Position numbers and translations under genes: made by a program
Source of the DNA: Atopobiaceae bacterium
GTDB lineage: Bacteria > Actinomycetota > Coriobacteriia > Coriobacteriales > Atopobiaceae
Reading direction: 5' to 3'
Assembly (NCBI GenBank): GCA_902834555.1
Contig: CADFJN010000003.1
Location: 62,001-126,000, forward strand
DNA length: 64,000 bases
Notes under the pieces: model-generated
What the model was told of the DNA's origin: nothing
The model's database searches: none
Seen by the model: the letters and a program-made list of their open reading frames with translations, nothing else
Shown: piece by piece, positions 25,436 through 33,210 of the stretch
Numbering within the stretch: the stretch's first letter is position 1
How the letters are laid out: the number at the start of each line of letters is the position of its first letter

Positions 25436-26020
25436 CTAGTCGCAGGCCTTCTCGATGCGACGGCGCAGCTCGTCGATGCCCAGGCCGGTCTGCGCGGAGG
25501 TGAGCAGCATCTGCTCGCGCGGCACCTCGAGCTGGCGCGAGAGAAGCTCCACCTGGCGCGTCTGCTTGGGTCGACTGAGCTTGTCGGCCTTGGTGAGCGC
25601 GACCACAAAGGGCAGGTTGTTCTCGCGGAGGAACGCGAGCATGTCCTGGTCGAGCTTCTGGGCCTCCAGGCGCACGTCGACGAGGGCGATGACCAGGTTG
25701 AAGCTGCGCTCCTGGGCAAAGTAGCCCGAGATGAGGTTTGCCCAGCGCTGGCGCTCGGCCATCGATACGCGCGCGTAGCCGTAGCCCGGAAGGTCCACAA
25801 AGCTGATGCCGTCCGCCTCGAAGAAGTTCACGTTTGCCGTCTTGCCCGGCTGCGACGAGACCTTCGCGAGCGCCTTGCGCCCCAGCAGCTTGTTGAGCAG
25901 CGACGACTTGCCCACGTTGGAGCGGCCGACAAAGGCCACCTCGGGCGTGGTGGGGGCAGGGAGCCCGTCGACGGTGCCGTATGAAGCGATGAAGCGAGCG
26001 TTCTGCAGGTTGAGCGCCAT
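25436..26020 (-). CDS. engB: Ribosome biogenesis GTPase EngB (YsxC/YihA)
   Basis: GTPase of 194 residues required for 50S assembly. G1 loop GRSNVGKSS (32-40), G3 DLPGYGYA (76-83), G4 TKAD in VVALTKADKL. Conserved N-terminus (RFIASYGTVDGLP...PEVAFVGRSN). Length is normal. Confidence 0.95.
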   Translation of the reverse strand: MALNLQNARFIASYGTVDGLPAPTTPEVAFVGRSNVGKSSLLNKLLGRKALAKVSSQPGKTANVNFFEADGISFVDLPGYGYARVSMAERQRWANLISGYFAQERSFNLVIALVDVRLEAQKLDQDMLAFLRENNLPFVVALTKADKLSRPKQTRQVELLSRQLEVPREQMLLTSAQTGLGIDELRRRIEKACD

Positions 26021-26339
26021 GGTTTCCTCTTTTCGCGATGCCTTTGGGTGACGATTCTACCCGAAGCCGGCGGTGCCGCCGCGATTCTCGGCTGTGGATT
26101 CCTTGCGTCCGGCCTCCGTCTGGGCCATTGCCGGGGCCCCTGACCTATTCTCGGCCAAAATGGTGCTCGTGACCCCCGCCTGTCCCCTCGAGTCACGACC
26201 GTGCGTAGTTTGGGGGGTACGGGAGCCGTGAGTGAGGCGAGCCGGGGGTGCGGGACCCGACGTCCGGAGCGCAAACCGGTGCCCATGCAACTCGGGTAGA
26301 ATGTCGCCGTGGAAAAAGCAGGCAGAGAGGTATGGAAGC
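26021..26339. other. Gene-free divergent region
   Basis: This 319-bp stretch separates engB (minus) from a small membrane protein gene (plus). It contains a GGCGG/CCGCC mini-hairpin near 26070 and a TAGAAT -10-like hexamer at 26297-26302 without a good -35. No convincing open reading frame or structured RNA is seen. Confidence 0.4.
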
Positions 26340-26558
26340 GTGAGCGAGAACCCCAAGGACCAGAGTCCGGACGAGCAGCCCAGGCGCTCCATTCTCGTCA
26401 CGCTTCTCATTGCCGCGGCAATCGCGCTGCTCGCGGGGTTTCTCGCCTGGGGCGTTCCCGTGATTCTAAAGGCCGGCGCGCGCGAAAACGCGCAGGACAC
26501 CTTTGCAGTTCAGGGCTTCGAGCTCCAAAGCCCAGAGGGGCGGCCCGTTGCAGAATGA
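26340..26558 (+). CDS. Small single-pass membrane protein (72 aa)
   Basis: Start taken at GTG 26340 (VSENPKDQSPDEQPRRS) after AGAGAGGT; the longer frame lacks a binding site. A charged N-terminus is followed by one hydrophobic segment (ILVTLLIAAAIALLAGFLAWGV) and a short tail. Its stop codon TGA is the first triplet of a 29-bp palindrome. Function unknown. Confidence 0.6.
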   Translation: MSENPKDQSPDEQPRRSILVTLLIAAAIALLAGFLAWGVPVILKAGARENAQDTFAVQGFELQSPEGRPVAE

Positions 26559-26584
26559 GACAAAGGGACTGTCCCTTTGTCTCA
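26556..26584. repeat. 29-bp palindrome TGAGACAAAGGGAC-W-GTCCC, copy 1
   Basis: Perfect 14-bp arms around a single central T. TTTTT follows 5 bp after on the plus strand, so it should end transcription of the preceding small gene. The same sequence lies at the core of the larger palindrome at 37879-37945. Confidence 0.8.
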
Positions 26585-26711
26585 CATAGTTTTTCGCTGA
26601 ATGCGCCGTGCCTGCGGCCTGCGCGCCGCGCTGCCCCTTCATCATTGAGCGGAACGTAACGAATGCAAGCGAGTGCGCTGTCGATGCCGGCGGGCGCAAG
26701 GAGGGGGAACC

Positions 26712-27689
26712 GTGGATCTTCTCGAGCTTCTCAAGGCAGCAATCTATGGCGTGGTCGAGGGCATCACCGAGTGGCTGCCCATCTCGTCGACGGGGCACAT
26801 GCTCCTTCTCGAGCAGTTCATGCCGCTCAGCGTCTCGAAGGACTTCTGGGACATGTTCCTCGTGGTGATCCAGCTCGGCGCCATCATCGCCGTTCTTGTC
26901 ACCTTCTTCCACGAGCTCAACCCCTTCTCGCGCTCCAAGTCCGCCGACGAGCGCCGCTCCACCTGGACCCTCTGGGGCAAGACGATAGTCGCCTGCATCC
27001 CTGCCGCGGTGATTGGTCTGCCGCTTGACGACTGGATCGAGGACCACCTGGGTAGCCCCTTTGTGATTGCCGTCGCGCTTATCGTCTATGGCATCGCCTT
27101 CATCGTGATTGAGACCGTCCGCGAGCGCCGTGCGCAGCGCCTGATGGCCGCGCCCGCGCCCACCTCCGCCGCAGCCCAGGCGCCCGGCACCTATCGCCCG
27201 CGCCACCTTGCCGCAGGCGCGCCTCAGCCTCAGCCCCAGCAGGAGCTCACGGTCTCGCAAGCGGCAGACGTCGACGCCCACATACAGGACATCGATGACC
27301 TCGACTGGAAGACCGCCCTGGGCATTGGCCTCTTCCAGGTGCTTTCCATCGTTCCCGGCACCTCGCGCTCCGGTTCCACCATCATCGGCGGCCTCATACT
27401 GGGCTGCTCGCGCACCGTTGTCGCGCAGTTCACGTTCTACCTGGCCATCCCCGTCATGGTGGGCGCCTCGGGCCTGCGCCTGGTGAAGTACTTCCTCAAG
27501 GGCAACGCCTTCTCCGGCCCCGAGGCGGCAATCCTTCTCACGGGCTGCGTCGTGGCCTTTGTGGTGTCGCTTGCGGCCATCCGCTTCCTCATGGGCTTTG
27601 TGAAGAAGCACGACTTCAAGCCCTTCGGCTGGTACCGAATCGTGCTGGGCGTTGCCGTTATCGCGTACTTCGCGCTGGTGGCGGCCTAG
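26712..27689 (+). CDS. uppP: Undecaprenyl-diphosphatase UppP/BacA
   Basis: Integral membrane phosphatase that recycles undecaprenyl pyrophosphate to the lipid carrier for peptidoglycan and polysaccharides. Start is GTG after AAGGAGGGGG (325 residues). The two catalytic motifs are EGITEWLPISSTGH near the N-terminus and PGTSRSGSTI. Between them lies an unusual hydrophilic stretch of about 60 residues rich in Pro, Ala and Gln (APAPTSAAAQAPG through QPQPQQELTV). Most relatives are about 270 residues. Upstream is a palindrome acting as terminator; 70 bp downstream is pip. Confidence 0.95.
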   Translation: MDLLELLKAAIYGVVEGITEWLPISSTGHMLLLEQFMPLSVSKDFWDMFLVVIQLGAIIAVLVTFFHELNPFSRSKSADERRSTWTLWGKTIVACIPAAVIGLPLDDWIEDHLGSPFVIAVALIVYGIAFIVIETVRERRAQRLMAAPAPTSAAAQAPGTYRPRHLAAGAPQPQPQQELTVSQAADVDAHIQDIDDLDWKTALGIGLFQVLSIVPGTSRSGSTIIGGLILGCSRTVVAQFTFYLAIPVMVGASGLRLVKYFLKGNAFSGPEAAILLTGCVVAFVVSLAAIRFLMGFVKKHDFKPFGWYRIVLGVAVIAYFALVAA

Positions 27690-27759
27690 GCGCTGGCGCA
27701 GACGCCGGTGCCGGCACCGGCGGCAGGCGAGAAGAACAAACGGCCGAGAGGAGCGCGGC

Positions 27760-28680
27760 ATGCTCAAGGAACGTGAGGGCTACATCCCCTTTGCGGGATA
27801 CAAGACCTACTACCGGGTGGCGGGGGAGTGCCAGCCAGGCAGGCTGCCCCTTCTCGTCCTGCACGGAGGGCCTGGTGCCGCCCACTACTACCTGCAGTCC
27901 CTTGACGGCATTGCCGAGAAGTACGGTCGCGCCGTTGTCTACTACGACCAGATCTCCTGCGGCCGCTCCAAGACGCCGCCCATGCCGGAGCGCTGGGGCT
28001 GCTCGCTCTTCCTCGACGAGCTGGCCTGCGTACGTGCCTATCTTGCCGCGACCTTTGGCTGGGACCGCCTGCACATCCTGGGCCAGAGCTGGGGCGGCAT
28101 GCTCGCCATGATGTACGCCATCGGCGAGCCTTGGCACGAGCGCGGCCACGATGGCCTGGCCTCAATGGTGGTGGCCAGCTCTCCGGCGAGCATGGACCTG
28201 TGGCTTCACGAGGCCATACGCCTTCGCCACTACCTGCCGCGCGAGATGGACGAGGCCCTCGCACAGGCCGACGTCGACGGCGACTACGCCCGCCCCGAGG
28301 TGCGTGCTGCGACGGCCGAGTACTACCGCCGCCACGTCTCCAAGGTGCCGGAGGACGAGAGGCCCGCGAACCTTCACAGCCCCGAGCCGGACCCGGTTGG
28401 CGACGAGTGCTACCACTTCATGCAGGGTATGAGCGAGTTTGTGGTCACGGGCGCGCTCTCGCACTGGAGTGTGGTGGACCAGCTCCCCACGATCGACGTC
28501 CCCACGCTCGTGACCTCCGGCGCGGCAGACGAGTGCACGCCGCTCGTGGCCAAGCAGGTGGCAGACGGCATCCCCGGCGCGCGCTGGGAGCTCTTCCCCG
28601 ACGGCACGCACTGGGTGCACGGCGAGCAGCCCGAGCGCTACAACGCCGTAGTCGAGCGCTTCCTCGAGGAGCACGAGTAG
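27760..28680 (+). CDS. pip: Proline iminopeptidase (S33 alpha/beta hydrolase)
   Basis: Protein of 306 residues; the ATG follows CGAGAGGAG. Oxyanion motif LLVLHGGPGAAHYY, nucleophile elbow Ser in LGQSWGGMLA, catalytic Asp in SGAADECTP and His in DGTHWVHGE. These enzymes release N-terminal proline, and some accept other residues. With PepV, PepF and a U32 peptidase, it adds to a sizeable peptide-degrading set. Possibly transcribed with uppP. Confidence 0.9.
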   Translation: MLKEREGYIPFAGYKTYYRVAGECQPGRLPLLVLHGGPGAAHYYLQSLDGIAEKYGRAVVYYDQISCGRSKTPPMPERWGCSLFLDELACVRAYLAATFGWDRLHILGQSWGGMLAMMYAIGEPWHERGHDGLASMVVASSPASMDLWLHEAIRLRHYLPREMDEALAQADVDGDYARPEVRAATAEYYRRHVSKVPEDERPANLHSPEPDPVGDECYHFMQGMSEFVVTGALSHWSVVDQLPTIDVPTLVTSGAADECTPLVAKQVADGIPGARWELFPDGTHWVHGEQPERYNAVVERFLEEHE

Positions 28681-28758
28681 CGCGAGCAGGCCAACGCGCC
28701 AACGCGCCGGCCGCAGCCCCAGCCCGCCGTCGGCAGCAGCTAGCGCCCGCTGCCCCGG

Positions 28759-29865
28759 CTACGACGCCATCTTCGTGAGCGCGTAGAACTTGCCCGTGGA
28801 AGCACTGGCAAGCGTGTCGGCGTCCCAGGTCTTGGCCGTCACGCTGCTCGATGTGGGGTCGTGCACGGTGTAGGTACCGTCGGAGCCCTGCTCCACCACC
28901 AAGATCCAGTGCTCGTAGGGAGTCAGGCTGTCCGCCTTGACCTCCATGGCAAGCACGGTCCCGGAGGTAAGCACCGTCGAGATGTTGTCCGCCGAGGTGT
29001 CGTAGGAGTGGTAGACCACGCCAAGCGAGTTTGCCTCGGTGGTGAAGAAGTCGCCGCTCAAGCTGGAGTCGCCCGTGGCCAGGCCGTCTTTCTCGGCCAA
29101 AGTGGCAATGGTCGCCGGCGTGTTGTCAGTCGAGCCGGTAAGGCCTATCGTCGCCATCGCCATCACCGTGGGGCCAGAGCCCGTCACCGCTAGCGCGCTG
29201 CCGGCGTAGTCCACCGCTCCCCAGCGGGAGTCCCAGTCGTAGAGCTGCGGGTAGCTGCCAGCGGAGGCCTCCTCGCCGTAGGCCTGCGCGGTCTTGTCGG
29301 ACTCCAGGTAGCCCGCGACAAGCGACACGGCGTCCGGCTCGTTGAGCGCCAGCTCAACCAGGCGCTCGTCCGGGTACTGGTCCGCGTTGCTCGCAATCTG
29401 GGCTATCTGGTCGTCCTGGTCAAGCCGCGCGGTAAGCTCCTGTGAGAGGCTATCCGAGATGCCCGTAGCCACGCGTGGCTTCTCGACCTCGGCCTCTTGC
29501 TGCTGCTGGTCGGCGTTGTTTGCGACGCAGCTGGACACCGCAAAGATGAGAAGCACAATGGCGAGAATGGCAAGCACCAGCGCAAGCACCATGCGGGCGT
29601 CATAGCCGCCAATGCGCCTGTGGCGACCGGCGTTGGCAAAGTCGATGCTGCGACTTCGCAGCGCATAGCCAGACTGCCTGCCCCTGCCACGCGACCCAGA
29701 GTTGAGAGGTCGCTGCTGGCGCGGTCGTCCGGCTCCGCTCATGCCGCGCCCGCCGCGCGAGCCGTTGCCTCTGCGCGACAGCCCCTCTTCGCCACGCGGG
29801 CGCGAGCTGCGGGAGCGTCCCGCGTCCCGCTGGGGCCTCTGGGACCTGCCGTCGGAGTACTCCAT
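28759..29865 (-). CDS. C39-like papain-fold membrane protein lacking the catalytic cysteine
   Basis: Protein of 368 residues; start is the ATG after AAGGAGG. Residues 1-90 are a very basic Arg/Gly/Ser-rich cytoplasmic region, 92-112 a membrane segment, then an extracellular domain. Residues 205-365 resemble peptidase C39-like (C39_2) domains: YDWDSRWG, TGSGPTVMAMATIGLTG, YEHWILVVEQ and VHDPTSS. The position of the nucleophilic Cys (normally GCGPT) is Ser230, codon TCT, whereas His319 and Asp336 are kept. It is thus probably a pseudo-peptidase or uses serine. Surface location inferred. Confidence 0.82.
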   Translation of the reverse strand: MEYSDGRSQRPQRDAGRSRSSRPRGEEGLSRRGNGSRGGRGMSGAGRPRQQRPLNSGSRGRGRQSGYALRSRSIDFANAGRHRRIGGYDARMVLALVLAILAIVLLIFAVSSCVANNADQQQQEAEVEKPRVATGISDSLSQELTARLDQDDQIAQIASNADQYPDERLVELALNEPDAVSLVAGYLESDKTAQAYGEEASAGSYPQLYDWDSRWGAVDYAGSALAVTGSGPTVMAMATIGLTGSTDNTPATIATLAEKDGLATGDSSLSGDFFTTEANSLGVVYHSYDTSADNISTVLTSGTVLAMEVKADSLTPYEHWILVVEQGSDGTYTVHDPTSSSVTAKTWDADTLASASTGKFYALTKMAS

Positions 29866-30256
29866 GACCGCCTCCTTGTGTGGCACTCAGTTTGCGGCCC
29901 GTGGCTTGTGGCGCACAGACGTGCCAAAGGTCAATGCAGCTTTGCGAATGACCCGCAACGCAGGCCGGCCATTCGGAATGCCACCTCACATGTCATGTAT
30001 GCACTATAAGACAGCGATGCGTTCGCAGCGCATGAGAGTCCCCCGAGTGGCGTCAATGCGATAAAACAAGTCCTCAAGCGGTGCGTCATCGGCTTCTCGC
30101 CGAGGGATGTCTCCAACTTTCTGCAGGTATGGTGCATGTGTGGCCCCTGTGTGAACGTGTACATGTGAGCCAACTTTGATATGTATAATCCGAAACAAGT
30201 ATTCACCATTGCTATTGGTGGAGCAAGGGTAACAACTGTAAGTTGAGGGGCGTCAC
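29866..30256. other. Gene-free divergent region upstream of argR
   Basis: This 391-bp, locally AT-richer stretch separates the C39-like gene from argR. It contains a TATAAT at 30184-30189 and a CACCA/TGGTG mini-hairpin near 30207-30223 just before the argR binding site. TGTGAACGTGTACATGTG and TATAATCCGAAACAAGTATTCA resemble half-sites that ArgR could bind in autoregulation, but no full ARG box can be certified. No open reading frame is convincing. Confidence 0.4.
30184..30189 (+). promoter_or_regulatory. -10 element for argR
   Basis: Perfect TATAAT 68 bp upstream of the argR GTG, in an AT-rich patch. No consensus -35 is visible. Confidence 0.4.
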
Positions 30257-30691
30257 GTGGCTAAGCAGAGAAACGACAGACAAGAGGCCATCAGGCAGAT
30301 AATTCGTGAGAAGTCCATTCGCACCCAGCGCGCGCTGGTAGAGGAGCTCCAAGCGCTGGGCTTCTCGTGCACGCAGGCAACGGTATCGAGAGACATCACA
30401 GAGATGGGCCTGCGCAAGCTGCCCGAGGGAATCTACGTGCTCTCTGAGGACCTCCACCTGCAGCGTATGCTCTCCGAGTTTGTGGTGGACGTGCTCAGGG
30501 CCGAGAACCTCGTTGTGATCAAGTGCCAGCCGGGAACTGCCTCGGGCGTCGCCGCTGCTATTGACGGCGCAGCGCTCTCCCACGCGCTGGGCTCCGTTGC
30601 CGGCAACGATACGGTGCTGGTGGTTGCGGTTGACGGCAAGCACGCAGCCGACCTGCAGGCGCTTGTGAAGAAGCTCGGCAGCTCAAAGTAG
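30257..30691 (+). CDS. argR: Arginine repressor ArgR
   Basis: Regulator of 144 residues that represses arginine synthesis and controls catabolism with arginine as corepressor. N-terminal winged HTH (RQEAIRQIIREKSIRTQRALVEEL, ATVSRDITEMGLRKL) and C-terminal hexamerisation/arginine-binding domain (GTASGVAAAIDG, then GSVAGNDTVLVVAVD with the Asp ligands). GTG start. A terminator separates it from the convergent PBP gene. No arg genes are present in this window. Confidence 0.95.
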   Translation: MAKQRNDRQEAIRQIIREKSIRTQRALVEELQALGFSCTQATVSRDITEMGLRKLPEGIYVLSEDLHLQRMLSEFVVDVLRAENLVVIKCQPGTASGVAAAIDGAALSHALGSVAGNDTVLVVAVDGKHAADLQALVKKLGSSK

Positions 30692-30761
30692 GGCGCCGCC
30701 GTCCGGTCTCGCATAGCGCGGCTGGTGAGAAGGACTGGCGAGAAGAACCACCGTCACAGAG

Positions 30762-30793
30762 AAGGGGCCCCGGCACATCGCCGGGACCCCTTT
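30762..30793. terminator. Bidirectional terminator between argR and PBP gene
   Basis: Strong hairpin with arms AAGGGGCCCCGGC and GCCGGGACCCCTT, 5-nt loop, T-run on the plus side and A-run on the opposite side, flanked by CACAGA/TCTGTG. Serves both convergent genes. Confidence 0.85.
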
Positions 30794-30826
30794 CGTGTCT
30801 GTGTGGGAACATCCCTACCTTGAGCG

Positions 30827-33079
30827 CTACTGGCCTGTGGTTCCGCCGCCAGTGGTGCCTCCGGTATTCTCGCCAGTGCCACCGCCGCCAGTCTCGCCGC
30901 CGCTGGTGCCGCCGGTCTCGGCACCAGTGCCACCGCCGGTGCCGCCAGTCCCGCTACCGGAGCCACTGCCAGATCCGCTGCCGGAGCCATTGCCGGATCC
31001 GTTGCCATTGCCCGAGGTGCTGCCACCGCCGGTGCTGGAGCCCGTGTTCTCGGACGTGGTGGCGTTTGTCGTCGGCGTGGTGGTCGTGGTGGTTGTGGTG
31101 CTGTTGGTGACGGTGTTGTACGTGGTCGAGTTGGTGGCTGCAGAGGTTCCCACGAAGTTCCAGGAGCTGTTGTCCTTGTAGTCAACGGTCTCGGTTGTGG
31201 TGGGGAACTCCTCGCGAGCCGCGCCCGCCAGGACCTTGTTCACAAAGCTCGTCCAAATGGGCTGGACGGTGTTCTGCGTTGTTCCCACGTCTCCGTTTAC
31301 GGTGACCGCCACGCGTGCGTCTGGGTAGCCCGCCCACACCGCGCAGGTGATCTGGGGCGTGTAGCCGCAGAACCACAGGTCCTCGGCGTCGTCGGAGGTG
31401 CCGGTCTTGCCGGCGATGGGCTGGTTGGTGGTGTTGAAGTCGGCAACGTAGTAGCCGGTGGCACCATTGGCGACAACGCCCTCGAGCACGTTGGTCACGG
31501 CCTCCGCCACGGCCTCGCTCACGGCGCGCGTGGGGTTGTCCTGGTGCTCGTAGACCACGTTGCCGTTGCGGTCCTCTATCTTGGTGATGCACACCGCGTC
31601 ACGGTGCATGCCGCCGCTCGCAAGCGTGGAGTATGCGTCGCACATCTCAAGCGGCGAGACGCTCACGGCGCCAAGCGTGATGGACAGGTAGCGCGAGAGC
31701 GTGGAAGTGATGCCCATCGAGTAGGCGGTGTCGACGATTGCATCGGCGCCGATGGCCTGCGCAACCTGGGCGTACGCCGTGTTGGACGAGATTGCCGTGG
31801 CGCTTGCCAGCGAGCGGTAGCCGTACTGGTGGTTGCCGTAGTTCTTGACCGTCCAGGTGCTTGTTATCTGCATGGGCGAGCTGCAGTTGAGGATGATGTC
31901 GGGGTTCATCCCGGCACTGACGGCCGCGGTGAGGGTGAACGTCTTGAAGCTCGAGCCCGCCTGTCGCGTGGACTGCGTGGCCAGGTTGAACTGGCTCGAG
32001 GAGTAGTCGCGGCCGCCGACCATGGCCTTCACGTAGCCGGTCCCGTTGTCGATGCACACGAGCGCGGCACCCAGACGTTCGTTGTTCGCGTTGTCGAGCG
32101 TGGTGGTCACGGCCTCCTCGGCTGCCGCCTGGTAGGTGGGGTCGAGGGTGGTGTATACGCGCAGGCCACCCTTGAGGATGGTGTCGTTGTCAAAGTCGCT
32201 CTCGAGGAGCGTCTTCACGTAGTCGGTGAAGTAGGGGTACGAGCCGGACGTCTCGTCCTGCAGCGAGCCGGGGCTGAGGCTGAGCTCCTCTGCGGTGGCC
32301 TCGTTGTACTCGTCCTGCGTTATGTCGCCCATCTCGAGCATGTTGCCAAGAACCTTGTTGCGGCGATCGATGCAGGCGTCCGGGTTCACAAAGGGGTCGT
32401 AGTAGGAGGGCGAGTTGGGGATGCCCACAAGCGTTGCCGCTTCGGCAAGCGTGAGATCGCTCGCGTCCTTGTTGAAGTAGGTGACGCTTGCGGCCTCAAT
32501 GCCGTAGGCGCCCTCGCCGTAGTAGATGGTGTTGAGGTACATGTTGAGGATCTGGTCTTTGGAGTAGGTCTTCTCCATCTGGATGGCGATGTATGCCTCG
32601 CGCACCTTGCGCTTGAGGGTCTGGTCGAACTGCTCGGACGAGAGGACCGTGTTTCTCACCAGCTGCTGGGTAATGGTTGAGGCGCCCTCGGAGCGGCCGC
32701 TGAGCTGGCTCGCGATGGCGCGCAGAATGCCCTGGGGGTCAACGCCGTTGTGCTGGTAGAAGCGCTCGTCCTCGACGTCGACGGTGCCCTTCTTCACGTA
32801 GTCCGAGATATCGTCGAGCGTCACGGAGCGGCGGTTCTGGAGGTAGTACTGGGCTATCTCGGTGCCGTCAGCGGCATAGACAATGGTGGGCTCGGCCACG
32901 AGGTAGGCGTCTGCCGACTCGTAGTCGGGCAGGTCCTGGAGCCATGAGTCCACGACCGTGCCTAGCGACAGGGCCAGTGCCAAAGCGAAGAGCGCAATGA
33001 AACCAAAAACGCCGGCGATGCCAAAGCCGACGGCGTGCGTGCTGGAGTGCTTGTGAGCCCTGCGGGTTCTGATGCCCAT
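30827..33079 (-). CDS. Class A penicillin-binding protein (transglycosylase/transpeptidase)
   Basis: Bifunctional peptidoglycan synthase of 750 residues; start is the ATG after AAGGAGG. Membrane anchor 17-45. GT51 domain 65-250 with catalytic Glu in VEDERFYQH (102-110) and EGASTITQQLVRN (131-143). Transpeptidase domain from about 330 with SxxK at Ser376, SSN at 431-433 and KTGT at 558-561. The last roughly 90 residues are low complexity: a run of Thr, then alternating Gly/Ser, then Gly/Thr/Glu. Such tails occur in wall-spanning PBPs but this one is long. Convergent with argR. Confidence 0.95.
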   Translation of the reverse strand: MGIRTRRAHKHSSTHAVGFGIAGVFGFIALFALALALSLGTVVDSWLQDLPDYESADAYLVAEPTIVYAADGTEIAQYYLQNRRSVTLDDISDYVKKGTVDVEDERFYQHNGVDPQGILRAIASQLSGRSEGASTITQQLVRNTVLSSEQFDQTLKRKVREAYIAIQMEKTYSKDQILNMYLNTIYYGEGAYGIEAASVTYFNKDASDLTLAEAATLVGIPNSPSYYDPFVNPDACIDRRNKVLGNMLEMGDITQDEYNEATAEELSLSPGSLQDETSGSYPYFTDYVKTLLESDFDNDTILKGGLRVYTTLDPTYQAAAEEAVTTTLDNANNERLGAALVCIDNGTGYVKAMVGGRDYSSSQFNLATQSTRQAGSSFKTFTLTAAVSAGMNPDIILNCSSPMQITSTWTVKNYGNHQYGYRSLASATAISSNTAYAQVAQAIGADAIVDTAYSMGITSTLSRYLSITLGAVSVSPLEMCDAYSTLASGGMHRDAVCITKIEDRNGNVVYEHQDNPTRAVSEAVAEAVTNVLEGVVANGATGYYVADFNTTNQPIAGKTGTSDDAEDLWFCGYTPQITCAVWAGYPDARVAVTVNGDVGTTQNTVQPIWTSFVNKVLAGAAREEFPTTTETVDYKDNSSWNFVGTSAATNSTTYNTVTNSTTTTTTTTPTTNATTSENTGSSTGGGSTSGNGNGSGNGSGSGSGSGSGSGTGGTGGGTGAETGGTSGGETGGGGTGENTGGTTGGGTTGQ

Positions 33080-33110
33080 GGAACCTCCTTGTGTGGACAC
33101 AATCGTCCCC

Positions 33111-33116
33111 ATTATA
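33111..33116 (-). promoter_or_regulatory. -10 element for the PBP gene
   Basis: TATAAT on the minus strand 32 bp upstream of the PBP start codon. No good -35 match. Confidence 0.4.
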
Positions 33117-33210
33117 GGGAATGGACCTTATGGGCTTGTGTCCGTTCTGCGTGGACGCAAGGCGAGAGGTGCTTGCGCGCGCCCCGTGCGGCGGGCGCGT
33201 CGCAGCAGGT

